A stretch of 12,899 nucleotides of DNA from Pseudomonadota bacterium (GCA_029781465.1 JAKOWQ010000256.1:1-12899); one strand, 5' to 3'. Counted from the stretch's first letter, positions 1 to 7,334 are shown. Notes: generated by a model not told the origin, from the letters alone. Numbers and translations: made by a program.

Positions 1-152
1 GCCAGGAGATGCGCGAGCTCAAGGCGCTCTATCGCCGCTACAACGCCAACGGGCTGAGCCCCGCCGAGGCTTCGACGATCGAACGCCGGATCGAAAAGCT
101 GCGCCACCGCCTGCGCAACGAGCGTCACGATCGCGATCACCATCGCGGCTGA
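1..152 (+). CDS. C-terminal end of a small charged hypothetical protein (5' end outside window)
   Basis: An open frame enters from the left edge (first whole codon at base 3) and ends at a TGA at 150-152, giving 49 visible residues. They are strongly charged and look helical, with many Arg, Glu and Lys residues, a stretch reading ERRIEKLRHRLRNE, and a His/Arg/Asp-rich tail ending DRDHHRG. The heptad-like spacing of Leu and Ile is compatible with a short coiled coil. A perfect hairpin followed by a short T run lies 10 bases after the stop, as expected for the end of a transcript. No start, signal peptide or domain is visible, so I cannot name a function. The frame is probably real because of the stop/terminator arrangement. 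Confidence 0.6.
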   Translation, partial: QEMRELKALYRRYNANGLSPAEASTIERRIEKLRHRLRNERHDRDHHRG

Positions 153-162
153 TCCGATACGC

Positions 163-190
163 CGGGGCGAAGGCCTGCTTCGCCCCGTTT
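163..190 (+). terminator. Rho-independent terminator of the upstream gene
   Basis: A perfect 10-bp stem (CGGGGCGAAG at 163-172 pairing with CTTCGCCCCG at 178-187) with a 5-base loop is followed by TTT. It sits 10 bases after the stop of the small charged protein and 41 bases before leuC, so it separates the two transcripts. The T run is short, so read-through into leuC is possible. Confidence 0.75.
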
Positions 191-230
191 CGCGCTTGCC
201 AGACTCGCCCTGTCTTCCTAGGCGCGTGGC

Positions 231-1682
231 ATGACGACAGGCAAACCGCGCACGCTTTACGAAAAGATCTGGGACGCCCACGTGGTCGAGCGCCGCGAGG
301 ACGGGACCTGCCTGATCTACATCGACCGCCATCTGGTTCACGAGGTGACCAGCCCGCAGGCTTTTGAGGCGCTGCGCCTTTCGGGGCGCAAGGTGCGCCG
401 TCCTGACCTGACCCTGGCGGTGCCCGATCACAACCTGCCGACCACCGCGCGGCGCGACTCTGCCGGCCATCGCATTCCGATCGCCGATCCGGAAAGCGCG
501 CAGCAGCTGGCCGCGCTGGAGCGCAACGCGCCGGAATTCGGCGTGCGCCTGATCGGCGATGCCGATGCCGAGCAGGGGATCGTTCATGTGGTTGGCCCGG
601 AACAGGGCTTTTCGCTCCCCGGCGCAACGATCGTCTGCGGCGATAGCCACACCGCCTGCCACGGCGGGCTGGGCGCGCTGGCCTTCGGGATCGGCACCAG
701 CGAGGTCGAGCATGTGCTGGCAACGCAGACCCTGCTGCTCAGCCGTTCCAAAACGATGGAAGTGCGGGTCGAGGGCCAGCTTGGCGCGGGCGTTTCGGCC
801 AAGGATCTGGTGCTGCACATCTGCGGAGTGCTGCGCGCTTCGGGCGGCACCGGCTATGTGATCGAATATACTGGCGAGGCGATCCGCGATCTCAGTGTCG
901 AAGGGCGACTGACGGTATCCAACATGGCAATCGAACACGGCGCGCGCGCCGGGCTGATCGCGCCGGATGACAAGACTTTCGCTTACGTCAAGGGCCGCCC
1001 CTATGCCCCCAAGGGCGCAGACTGGGATGCGGCCGTGGCCTGGTGGAAGAGCCTCGCCACCGATCCGGGTGCCACTTACGACAAGGTGGTTGTGATCGAA
1101 GCCGCCGACATCGCTCCCACCGTCACCTGGGGCACCAGCCCGGAAGATACCGTGGCGATCACCGGCACGGTCCCCTCACCCGAAGACTTCGCCGATCCAT
1201 CCAAGCAGGAAGCCGCAGCCAAGAGCCTGGCCTATATGGGCCTGACGCCGGGCACGCCGATGCAGGATGTGGAAGTGCAGAACGTGTTCATCGGATCGTG
1301 CACCAACAGCCGCATAGAGGACTTGAGAGCCGCTGCAAGGGTGCTCAAGGGGCGGACAAAGGCAGCAAACGTGCGCTGGGCAATCGTGGTGCCGGGTTCC
1401 GGGCTGGTCAAGCGCCAGGCCGAGGCCGAAGGGCTCGACCGGATCTTCATCGAGGCGGGACTCGAATGGCGCGAGCCTGGCTGTTCGGCCTGCCTGGGCA
1501 TGAACCCGGACAAGGTTCCCGCCGGTGAACGCTGCGCTTCGACCAGCAACCGCAACTTCGTCGGCCGGCAGGGCCCCGGCAGCCGTACCCACCTCGTCTC
1601 TCCGGCGATGGCCGCCGCCGCCGCGGTAACCGGTCGGCTTACCGATGTGCGGGAATTGGCCGATGTACGGGAACTTGGTTGA
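231..1682 (+). CDS. leuC: 3-isopropylmalate dehydratase large subunit
   Basis: LeuC with LeuD isomerises 2-isopropylmalate to 3-isopropylmalate in leucine biosynthesis, in the cytoplasm. The 483-residue protein has the aconitase-family fold signature from its first residues (TLYEKIWDAHVV). Substrate and Fe-S motifs include VPDHNLPTT near residue 68 and CGDSHT near 136. The three [4Fe-4S] ligands are Cys357 (IGSCTNSR) and Cys418/Cys421 (EPGCSACLGMNPD). Length is normal for the family (about 470). The ATG at 231 is kept because homology begins immediately after it; only a weak AGG precedes it. The C-terminus is odd: the last residues repeat DVREL twice, encoded by an 18-base imperfect tandem duplication. 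leuD follows after one small gene, and leuA and leuB are not in the window. No leader peptide or attenuator is evident in the 78 bases upstream. Confidence 0.97.
   Translation: MTTGKPRTLYEKIWDAHVVERREDGTCLIYIDRHLVHEVTSPQAFEALRLSGRKVRRPDLTLAVPDHNLPTTARRDSAGHRIPIADPESAQQLAALERNAPEFGVRLIGDADAEQGIVHVVGPEQGFSLPGATIVCGDSHTACHGGLGALAFGIGTSEVEHVLATQTLLLSRSKTMEVRVEGQLGAGVSAKDLVLHICGVLRASGGTGYVIEYTGEAIRDLSVEGRLTVSNMAIEHGARAGLIAPDDKTFAYVKGRPYAPKGADWDAAVAWWKSLATDPGATYDKVVVIEAADIAPTVTWGTSPEDTVAITGTVPSPEDFADPSKQEAAAKSLAYMGLTPGTPMQDVEVQNVFIGSCTNSRIEDLRAAARVLKGRTKAANVRWAIVVPGSGLVKRQAEAEGLDRIFIEAGLEWREPGCSACLGMNPDKVPAGERCASTSNRNFVGRQGPGSRTHLVSPAMAAAAAVTGRLTDVRELADVRELG
1641..1676 (+). repeat. Imperfect tandem 18-base duplication at the 3' end of leuC
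   Basis: Codons for TDVREL (1641-1658) are followed directly by codons for ADVREL (1659-1676). The units differ at four bases, three of them at the end of a codon or a synonymous position. The duplication keeps the reading frame and lengthens LeuC by six residues just before its stop. Confidence 0.75.
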
Positions 1683-1727
1683 GCGGCGCCCCTTGCATGT
1701 GCAACCCACGACCCACATAACAGGATC

Positions 1728-1919
1728 ATGACCGACAAACCCGAAAAGCCCGAAAAGGGCGAGAAGTCCGGATGGACTGGCAAGGCCGCGCTGGCAGGTG
1801 CCGCAATCGGATCGGCGGCGCTCGCCGCGGCGCTGCTCTACGCCTCGCGCCGCAAGGAGCAGGCGAAGAAGCCCACTTCTCCGCCTTCCCGCCCCGAAGA
1901 CGCGCCGGAGACCGATTGA
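1728..1919 (+). CDS. Small single-helix membrane protein between leuC and leuD
   Basis: This 63-residue protein has three parts. The N-terminus is Lys/Glu/Pro-rich (MTDKPEKPEKGEK). One hydrophobic Ala/Gly-rich segment spans about residues 19-39 and contains a GAAIGS glycine pattern. A basic patch (RRKEQAKK) and an acidic Pro-rich tail follow. Positive residues flank both sides of the helix. The stop TGA overlaps the leuD ATG by one base (TGATG), and an AGGA lies close before its own ATG, so it is probably translated and coupled to leuD. No family is recognised. It may be membrane-associated, but any link to leucine synthesis is only by position. Confidence 0.7.
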   Translation: MTDKPEKPEKGEKSGWTGKAALAGAAIGSAALAAALLYASRRKEQAKKPTSPPSRPEDAPETD

Positions 1920-2518
1920 TGGAGCCGCTCAACCAGGTTGAGGGCCGGGCAATCCCGTTTGGCGCCAAGAACGTCGATACCGACGTGATCATCCCGGCGC
2001 ACTGGCTCAAGACCATCACCCGCGAGGGGATGGGCAAGGGCGCGTTCGAGACGCTGCGCCAGGATCCCGCCAACCTGTTTGACAGCGAGACGTTCAAGGG
2101 CGCCCCGATCCTCATCGCGGGCGACAATTTCGGCTGCGGATCGAGCCGCGAACACGCCGCCTGGGCGCTGATGGATCTGGGCATCAAGGCGGTGATCGCG
2201 CCGAGCTTTTCCGACATCTTCTCGGGCAATGCCTTCAAGAACGGGATCCTCACCGTGGTCCTGCCCCAGGCGGCGATCGACCGGCTTATGGAAGTGGCCC
2301 AGACCGATCCGGTGCATATCGATCTCGAAAGCCAGACCGTCACAACCCCGTTCCAGGATCGTTTCACTTTCGAGATCGATCCGTTCCGCAAGCACTGCCT
2401 GCTGGGTGGGCTTGACGAGGTCGGGCTGACGCTGGCCCGCGATGCGGCCATATCGGCCTACGAAAAGGAAGCCGGGGCCACGATGCCCTGGCTCAACAAG
2501 GGAGTAGTCGCAGCATGA
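1919..2518 (+). CDS. leuD: 3-isopropylmalate dehydratase small subunit
   Basis: This is the swivel-domain partner of LeuC; together they form isopropylmalate isomerase. The protein has 199 residues, close to the usual 200. It begins MEPLNQVEGRAIPFGAKNVD, followed by the DTDVIIPAHWLK element and the hallmark GDNFGCGSSREH at residues 68-79. The frame stays open upstream to an ATG at 1772, but that stretch only shadows the 63-residue gene. The ATG at 1919 is chosen because family homology starts there, a GGAG lies at 1907-1910 (8 bases before), and the start overlaps the previous stop. The next gene begins in a 4-base ATGA overlap with the leuD stop, so the operon continues. Confidence 0.97.
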   Translation: MEPLNQVEGRAIPFGAKNVDTDVIIPAHWLKTITREGMGKGAFETLRQDPANLFDSETFKGAPILIAGDNFGCGSSREHAAWALMDLGIKAVIAPSFSDIFSGNAFKNGILTVVLPQAAIDRLMEVAQTDPVHIDLESQTVTTPFQDRFTFEIDPFRKHCLLGGLDEVGLTLARDAAISAYEKEAGATMPWLNKGVVAA

Positions 2519-3528
2519 AGGCATTGCGCAGCCACGCGATCGGTGGGCCCGAAACCCTGACCCTCGACGAACTCGAAAGCCCCCAGCCCGGCCCCGGCCA
2601 GGTGCGGATCGCGGTTCGGGCCTGCGCGATCAACTATCCCGACGTGCTGATCATCCGCGATATGTATCAGTTCAAGCCCCCGCGCCCCTTCGCCCCGGGC
2701 GGCGAGCTTTCGGGCGTGATCGAGGCGGTGGGCGAAGGCGTCAGCCAGTGGCAGCCGGGCGACCGGGTAATCGCCATGATGGGCAACGGCGGGCTTGCCA
2801 CCGAAGTTCTGGCCGACGCGGCAAAGTTGTTTCCGCTGCCCGACGGCGTCAGCTTCGAGACCGGCGCCTCGCTGCTGATGACCTATGGCACCAACATGCA
2901 CGGGCTGCTCGATCGCGGGCACCTCAAGGCCGGGGATACCCTGCTGGTGCTGGGCGCGGCCGGCGGAGTCGGGCTTTCGGCGGTAGAGCTGGGCAAGGCC
3001 TATGGCGCGCGCGTGGTGGCGGCGGTTTCGAGCGAGGAAAAGGCTGCGGCCGCCCGCGAGCACGGCGCGGACGAGGTGGTGATCTATCCCCGCGCTCCGT
3101 TCGACAAGGACCAGTCCAAGGCGCTGGCCGAGGCCTTCAAGGCGGCCTGCGGCCCCGATGGCGCCAACGTGATCTACGATATCGTCGGGGGTGACTATTC
3201 CGAACCGGCGCTGCGCTCGATCGCCTGGGAAGGGCGGTTCTGCGTGGTCGGCTTTCCGGCGGGGATCGCCAGGCTGCCGCTCAACCTCACCCTGCTCAAG
3301 AGCTGCGATGTCTGCGGGGTATTCTGGGGCGCCTTCGCCGCGCGCGATCCCAAGGCCAATGCCGCGCATATCGCCAAGCTGTTCGAACTGCTCAAGGCAA
3401 GAAAGATCAACCCGCGCGTTTCCGCCACCTTCCCGCTCGAACGCGGGGACGAAGCCATCCAGCTGCTGGCTGACCGCAAGGCGATCGGCAAGGTGGTGGT
3501 GACAATGGATCGGGGCGAAGAGCAATGA
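2515..3528 (+). CDS. Zinc-independent NADPH:quinone oxidoreductase (MDR superfamily)
   Basis: A 337-residue medium-chain dehydrogenase/reductase of the quinone oxidoreductase type, probably a soluble NAD(P)H-dependent enzyme. The N-terminal GroES-like half contains INYPDVLIIR and PFAPGGELSGV, with the usual GDRV turn near residue 83. The Rossmann half contains the nucleotide-binding LGAAGGVG at residues 146-153 and a following VVAAVSSEEK strand-helix. The Cys clusters that bind zinc in alcohol dehydrogenases are absent. The ATG overlaps the leuD stop by four bases and the stop overlaps the next ATG by four bases, so it is translated as part of the leu run. The substrate cannot be told from sequence. 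The link with leucine synthesis may be only transcriptional. Confidence 0.9.
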   Translation: MKALRSHAIGGPETLTLDELESPQPGPGQVRIAVRACAINYPDVLIIRDMYQFKPPRPFAPGGELSGVIEAVGEGVSQWQPGDRVIAMMGNGGLATEVLADAAKLFPLPDGVSFETGASLLMTYGTNMHGLLDRGHLKAGDTLLVLGAAGGVGLSAVELGKAYGARVVAAVSSEEKAAAAREHGADEVVIYPRAPFDKDQSKALAEAFKAACGPDGANVIYDIVGGDYSEPALRSIAWEGRFCVVGFPAGIARLPLNLTLLKSCDVCGVFWGAFAARDPKANAAHIAKLFELLKARKINPRVSATFPLERGDEAIQLLADRKAIGKVVVTMDRGEEQ

Positions 3529-4007
3529 AGCCCGCCCGCCTGATCGCCGCCGCCGCCCTGGCCGCAACCGCCGCTGGAGCGCTGGCCCGGCCCGTGTCCG
3601 CCCCCGCCGGACCTAGTCCCGCGCAGCTTGTTGCCGCGCGCCAGGCCGGGATGGACATGGCCGCCACCTCGCTTAACCTCCTGCGCGGCGGCAGCACCAA
3701 CGGCATGCCGCTGAAAAGCCTGACCTTTGCGGCCACGGGCCTAGCCAAATGGGCCCAGGTCATGCCAGCGCTGTTCCCGGCCAGCACCCGGGGCGAAATC
3801 AGCCGCACCCGGCCCGAAGCCTGGACCAACCCGGCCGATTTCGCCTCCAAATCCGCGGCCTTTTCCAGTGCAACCAAGTCTCTTGCCGCTGCTGCTGCGG
3901 CCGAAGACAAGGACGCCTTCGCCGCGGCGCTTGCCTCGACCGCCGCGGCGTGTAAGGGCTGCCACGATTCCTATCAGGTGCCGCCGCCGGCCAAACCGGT
4001 CGGCTGA
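3525..4007 (+). CDS. Class II cytochrome c (c'/c556-like), periplasmic
   Basis: A 160-residue exported haem protein. Residues 1-21 form a signal peptide (basic MKPAR, Ala/Leu-rich core, ALA end), so the mature protein should be periplasmic. The haem-binding CKGCH lies near the C-terminus at residues 143-147, which is typical of class II cytochromes and unlike class I, where it is N-terminal. RQAGM at 39-43 matches the region that carries the sixth ligand in low-spin c556 proteins. Met43 is therefore a possible axial ligand, which argues for electron transfer rather than gas binding. It starts in an ATGA overlap with the oxidoreductase gene. A four-helix bundle is expected. The redox partner is unknown. 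Confidence 0.85.
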   Translation: MKPARLIAAAALAATAAGALARPVSAPAGPSPAQLVAARQAGMDMAATSLNLLRGGSTNGMPLKSLTFAATGLAKWAQVMPALFPASTRGEISRTRPEAWTNPADFASKSAAFSSATKSLAAAAAAEDKDAFAAALASTAAACKGCHDSYQVPPPAKPVG

Positions 4008-4035
4008 ACGCACCGCTGCCATCCAAGGGACTGCC

Positions 4036-4359
4036 ATGACCGACTTCAATGACCGCGAGCGCGCCGAAGAGGCCAAATTCGCCCGCGACGAGGATATGCA
4101 CTTTCGCGTCCAGGCGCGTCGCAACCGCCTGCTGGGTCAATGGGCGGCGGAACGCATGGGCCTTTCGGCGGTAGAGGCCGAAGCCTATGCCAAGGCCGTG
4201 GTTCAGGCCGATTTCGAGGAGGCCGGCGACGAGGACGTGGTGCGCAAGCTGCTCGGCGATCTGGTTTCCGCCGGGCTCGATGTGAGCGAGGCCGATATCC
4301 GCGCCGCGCTCGACGCCAAATCGGTCGAGGCCCGGCGCCAGTTGATGGGCGAGGCCTGA
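4036..4359 (+). CDS. F1-ATPase inhibitor subunit zeta (DUF1476)
   Basis: A 107-residue protein matching the alphaproteobacterial zeta family, whose Paracoccus member inhibits ATP hydrolysis by F1-ATPase. The N-terminal part (DFNDRERAEEAKFARDEDMH) is the segment expected to insert into F1. It is followed by the conserved FRVQARRNRLLGQWAAERMG and a helical C-terminal domain. The frame is open further upstream (to 3868), but that part shadows the cytochrome gene. The ATG at 4036 has AAGGGA at 4025-4030 and starts exactly where the family begins. bolA follows three bases after the stop. The protein should act on the cytoplasmic face of ATP synthase; no ATP synthase genes are in the window. Confidence 0.92.
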   Translation: MTDFNDRERAEEAKFARDEDMHFRVQARRNRLLGQWAAERMGLSAVEAEAYAKAVVQADFEEAGDEDVVRKLLGDLVSAGLDVSEADIRAALDAKSVEARRQLMGEA

Positions 4360-4362
4360 AGC

Positions 4363-4596
4363 ATGGCGATGCGGGCCGCCGATATCGAGGCGATGATCCG
4401 TGCCGCCCTGCCCGATGCCCAGGTCACCATCACCGACCTTGCCGGTGATGGCGATCACTACGCTGCCCACGTGGTTTCCGCCCAGTTCGCCGGAAAGCCG
4501 CGCATTGCCCAGCACAAGCTGGTCTATGCGGCGCTGGGCGGGCGGATGGGCGGTGAACTCCACGCCTTGCAACTGACCACCGCCGTCCCCACCTGA
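4363..4596 (+). CDS. BolA/IbaG family protein
   Basis: A 77-residue protein with the BolA fold: an N-terminal helix (RAADIEAMIRAALPDA), a strand pair with DGDHYAAHVVSAQFAGK, and the family helix around AQHKLVYAALG. It ends in a short beta/helix segment (GGELHALQLTT). The conserved His in AQHK is a likely Fe-S or glutaredoxin-interface ligand. Its neighbour grxD encodes a CGFS glutaredoxin, the known partner of BolA proteins in [2Fe-2S] heterodimers, which supports a role in Fe-S delivery or iron sensing. It lies three bases after the zeta stop, so it is cotranscribed. It is closer in size to short IbaG-like members than to E. coli BolA. Confidence 0.9.
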   Translation: MAMRAADIEAMIRAALPDAQVTITDLAGDGDHYAAHVVSAQFAGKPRIAQHKLVYAALGGRMGGELHALQLTTAVPT

Positions 4597-4616
4597 GGCG
4601 GCAAGGAGCCGAACCG

Positions 4617-4946
4617 ATGTCCGATACCCAGACCCGCATTGCCCAGATCGTCGGCGCCAATCCGGTGGTGCTGTTCATGAAGGGAACCCCGCTGTTCCCG
4701 CAGTGCGGCTTTTCGAGCCGCGCGGTGGCTATCCTCGAACATCTTGGCGTCCCCTACGAAGGTGTCGACGTGTTGCAGGACATGGAGGTACGCCAGGGGA
4801 TCAAGGAATTTTCCGACTGGCCGACCATTCCCCAGCTCTACATCATGGGTGAATTCGTCGGCGGCAGCGACATCATGATGGAAATGTACGAGGCTGGCGA
4901 GCTTCAGGAACTGGTCGCCGCCGCCGGGCTTACGCCCGCCGCCTGA
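4617..4946 (+). CDS. grxD: Monothiol CGFS glutaredoxin (Grx4 family)
   Basis: A 109-residue monothiol glutaredoxin. The active-site CGFS is at residues 30-33, preceded by the family motif VVLFMKGTPLFPQ. Glutathione- and cluster-binding elements follow: WPTIPQLYIMGEFVGGSDI contains the cis-Pro (TIPQ) and GGSD. Such proteins bind a glutathione-ligated [2Fe-2S] cluster and pass it to apo-proteins, often with BolA, which is encoded directly upstream. A clear AAGGAG at 4603-4608 lies 8 bases before the ATG. It is the last gene of the co-directional run, and its final 17 bases overlap the end of the opposing GGDEF-EAL gene. Confidence 0.96.
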   Translation: MSDTQTRIAQIVGANPVVLFMKGTPLFPQCGFSSRAVAILEHLGVPYEGVDVLQDMEVRQGIKEFSDWPTIPQLYIMGEFVGGSDIMMEMYEAGELQELVAAAGLTPAA

Positions 4947-7188
4947 TCCGCCGCGCGCGCAAGCGATCCGCCTCGATCGCTGCCGCTGAAGTTGGCAGGC
5001 CGGTCAGGTGTCCCTGGAATTCGTGGCATCCCAGCGCGCCAAGCCGCGCCATCTGCTCTTCGGTTTCCACCCCCTCGGCGATCACCGCCAGATCGAGCGC
5101 GTCGGCCAGTTTGATGATCGCTTCGACCAGCGCTTCGGATTCGGCGCTTTCCTCCATGCGGCCGACGAAGGCGCGGTCGATCTTGATCTTGTCGACCGGA
5201 AAGCGTTGCAGCACCGACAGGCTTGAATAGCCAGTGCCGAAATCGTCGAGCGCAATGGTAAGCCCCAGACGCTTGAGCGCGGTAAAATTGGCTGCGGTGA
5301 CCGGGCCGTCCGCCAGCAGCGCGGTTTCGGTCAGCTCGATCTCATAGCGGGCGGGATCGGCCCCAGCCCTGGCCGCAAGACGCGTCACCAGTGCGACGAA
5401 ACCCGGCAGACGGATCTGCAAGGGCGAGACGTTGATCGCGATCCGCTTGTCCTTCCAGGCCGCCGTCTCGGCAAAAACCCGGCGCAGAACGAATTCCCCC
5501 AGCGGCTGGATCAAGCCGCTTTCCTCGGCCAGCGGCACGAAGACCGCTGGCGGGATCACGCCGCGCTCGGGGTGATTCCAGCGCACCAGCGCTTCATAGG
5601 CGATGACCCGCCCGGCCTCGTCGACCTGGGGCTGATAGACCATATCGAGCTGGTCGCGGTTCAGGGCAAGGCGCAGGTCAGCCTCAAGCACGCGCCGTTC
5701 GCGCAGTGCATTGTCCATGGCCGGTTCGAAGAAGCTGGCCTGCATCCGTCCCAGCTCTTTCGAGCGATATAGCGCCAGGTCCGCGCGGCGCAGCGCCTCG
5801 CCGGGGGCGACACCGGCATCGTCGATGATCGCCATGCCGATAGAGCACGACGCCTCGATCTTGCCATAGGCGCTCGCGACCGGTTCGCGCACTGCGGTGA
5901 GGATCCGCAGGCCCATGGCCTCAACCCACTCGCGCGAACTCTTGTCGCAGATAACAACGAATTCATCCCCGCCCAGCCGCGAAATCAGCGCCGCATCGGC
6001 GCAGACCCGGCGCAGCCGCTCGGCAACCTGCTCGATCAACACATCGCCCGCACCGTGGCCGAGAGTGTCGTTGACATCCTTGAACCGATCGAGATCGACG
6101 CACAGCACCGCCACGGCCCGGCCCTTTCCGTCGATCTGCCCAAGCAGCGCCCCCAGCCGCTCAAACAGCTTCGCGCGGTTGGGCAGACCGGTAAGCGTAT
6201 CATGCAGGGCCAGCTCGCGCGCGCGCGCTTCGCTGGCGAACAGCTCATTAAGCACCCGCGACCCGCGCCGCACGATCGTGAAAGCGGTGAAGGCAATCAG
6301 GGCGAGAACGCCGAGCATCGGCAGCCGCAATTGATCGAGCAGCATCGTTCCAGGCTCGCGCGGTTGCCAGGTTAGCAGCGCGAGTGCCTGTCCCTTGGGC
6401 GAAAGCAGCGCGACCTGCGCGCCGCTTTCCGGCGAACGGCCAGGAGCAACCAGTTCGAGCCGATCGAGCAGATAGCGTTCGGAAAAGGCCTTGAGCATGG
6501 CGGCATCGAACGGCAGGGCGGTGAAGGTAACCGGCGCACGGGCGTGGCGGGGCAGAATCCGGCCGAAGTCCGGTTGCACCAGCGTCGCCACCACCAGATA
6601 GACCTGACCATCGACTTTCGCGAAGCCGTTGGCCTGGATCGGTTCGGTCAGAATATTGTCCTTGCCAGGACGGGGCTTGAGCGCGGGCCGCGCGGCTTCG
6701 GCCTTGCGAATTTGCGGAAGCAATTGCGCCGCGATCGCCGAGAACCGTGCAAAATTTTCGGTTCCCACCCGCTCTCCGTCGATCGAGGCATAGAACGGCT
6801 TGCCCTCGCCATCGACGATGAACGCCCGGGTGAAGCCGTTGAAAGTGTAGAGATAATTGCCGACATTGAAATCCGCCCAGGCGGGGTCGAACCGGTGGTC
6901 AAGCTTCATGACCGCATCGTCCCAGTTGACCTGGGGAACGATCACGGCATCGAATTCGTGCAACTGGCGCTCAAGCCCGTTTTCCACCATGTGCTGTTCG
7001 CGCTCGGCGGCGGCGGCGTCGAACCGGTGGAGCAGGAACACCGCGAGCGCCACGAGCAACAGCGCGGCGCCGAGCGCCATCACCACGATGGGCCCGAACA
7101 GCCTCGACTTGCGCCGATCCCGATACTGCTTCGCGAGTCCTGTCAAACCCGCCCCCAAAAAGCAGGCCATTGCCGCCCCCTGCGGCAT
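4930..7188 (-). CDS. Membrane-bound CHASE4-GGDEF-EAL c-di-GMP turnover protein
   Basis: Numbered from the ATG at 7188, this is a 752-residue signalling protein. One transmembrane helix lies at about 33-53. It is followed by a periplasmic CHASE4-like sensor (motif QVNWDDAV near residue 90) and a second helix at about 289-306. The GGDEF domain has an intact GGDEF at 406-410, and the EAL domain has EAL at 532-534, NVSPLQ, DDFGTGYSS, KIDRAFV and AEGVETEEQ. Both enzymatic signatures look complete, so it could make and degrade c-di-GMP. The RxxD inhibitory site expected just before GGDEF is absent (ADAALISRL). An internal ATG at 7170 has a better ribosome site (AGGGGG, five bases away), so translation may begin at residue 7. 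The gene converges on grxD, and a sigma-54-like promoter lies upstream at 7335-7351. Confidence 0.95.
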   Translation of the reverse strand: MPQGAAMACFLGAGLTGLAKQYRDRRKSRLFGPIVVMALGAALLLVALAVFLLHRFDAAAAEREQHMVENGLERQLHEFDAVIVPQVNWDDAVMKLDHRFDPAWADFNVGNYLYTFNGFTRAFIVDGEGKPFYASIDGERVGTENFARFSAIAAQLLPQIRKAEAARPALKPRPGKDNILTEPIQANGFAKVDGQVYLVVATLVQPDFGRILPRHARAPVTFTALPFDAAMLKAFSERYLLDRLELVAPGRSPESGAQVALLSPKGQALALLTWQPREPGTMLLDQLRLPMLGVLALIAFTAFTIVRRGSRVLNELFASEARARELALHDTLTGLPNRAKLFERLGALLGQIDGKGRAVAVLCVDLDRFKDVNDTLGHGAGDVLIEQVAERLRRVCADAALISRLGGDEFVVICDKSSREWVEAMGLRILTAVREPVASAYGKIEASCSIGMAIIDDAGVAPGEALRRADLALYRSKELGRMQASFFEPAMDNALRERRVLEADLRLALNRDQLDMVYQPQVDEAGRVIAYEALVRWNHPERGVIPPAVFVPLAEESGLIQPLGEFVLRRVFAETAAWKDKRIAINVSPLQIRLPGFVALVTRLAARAGADPARYEIELTETALLADGPVTAANFTALKRLGLTIALDDFGTGYSSLSVLQRFPVDKIKIDRAFVGRMEESAESEALVEAIIKLADALDLAVIAEGVETEEQMARLGALGCHEFQGHLTGLPTSAAAIEADRLRARRIRRRA

Positions 7189-7237
7189 GTGCCCGACAGG
7201 CGGAAACTAGCGGCGAATCCTCAAGGAAAGCTTGACA

Positions 7238-7274
7238 GGGAACCAGGGAAGACAGGGAGGCTCGGGGAGGCGGG
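7238..7274 (+). other. Potential G-quadruplex (five G runs)
   Basis: Five runs of three or four G (7238-7240, 7246-7248, 7255-7257, 7264-7267, 7272-7274) are separated by loops of 5, 6, 6 and 4 bases. This meets the usual G3+N1-7 rule with one spare run. It lies 50 bases before the GGDEF-EAL start, in the part that should be that gene's 5' leader, and the G-rich strand is the non-transcribed strand for it. Folding has not been tested. Confidence 0.45.
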
Positions 7275-7304
7275 ACCGCGGAGACCAGGGTGCGGCCCCG
7301 CCTC
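7267..7304. other. GC-rich hairpin in the GGDEF-EAL leader region
   Basis: GAGGCGGG (7267-7274) pairs with CCCGCCTC (7297-7304), and CCGC (7276-7279) pairs inside it with GCGG (7292-7295), with one mismatch between the stems and a 12-base loop. No T run follows on either strand, so it is unlikely to be a classical terminator. It overlaps the last G runs of the possible quadruplex, so the two structures would exclude each other. Confidence 0.45.
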
Positions 7305-7334
7305 ATTCGAGACTGCTTTGGGTGATCCAATCTT

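Noticed and set aside
153..230. leu leader peptide or attenuator before leuC
   Set aside because: Only one terminator for the upstream gene is present, with no short leucine-rich frame and no alternative stem.
19..723. Long open frame on the minus strand across the window start and leuC
   Set aside because: Arg/Pro/Ala-rich composition with no domain; it is a GC-bias shadow of the plus-strand genes.
1772..1918. Upstream extension of the leuD frame to an earlier ATG
   Set aside because: It only shadows the 63-residue gene; LeuD homology and the ribosome site support the ATG at 1919.
2458..3567. 369-codon minus-strand frame opposite the quinone oxidoreductase
   Set aside because: The plus-strand protein is a clear family member with coupled ends; the antisense frame has no recognisable motif.
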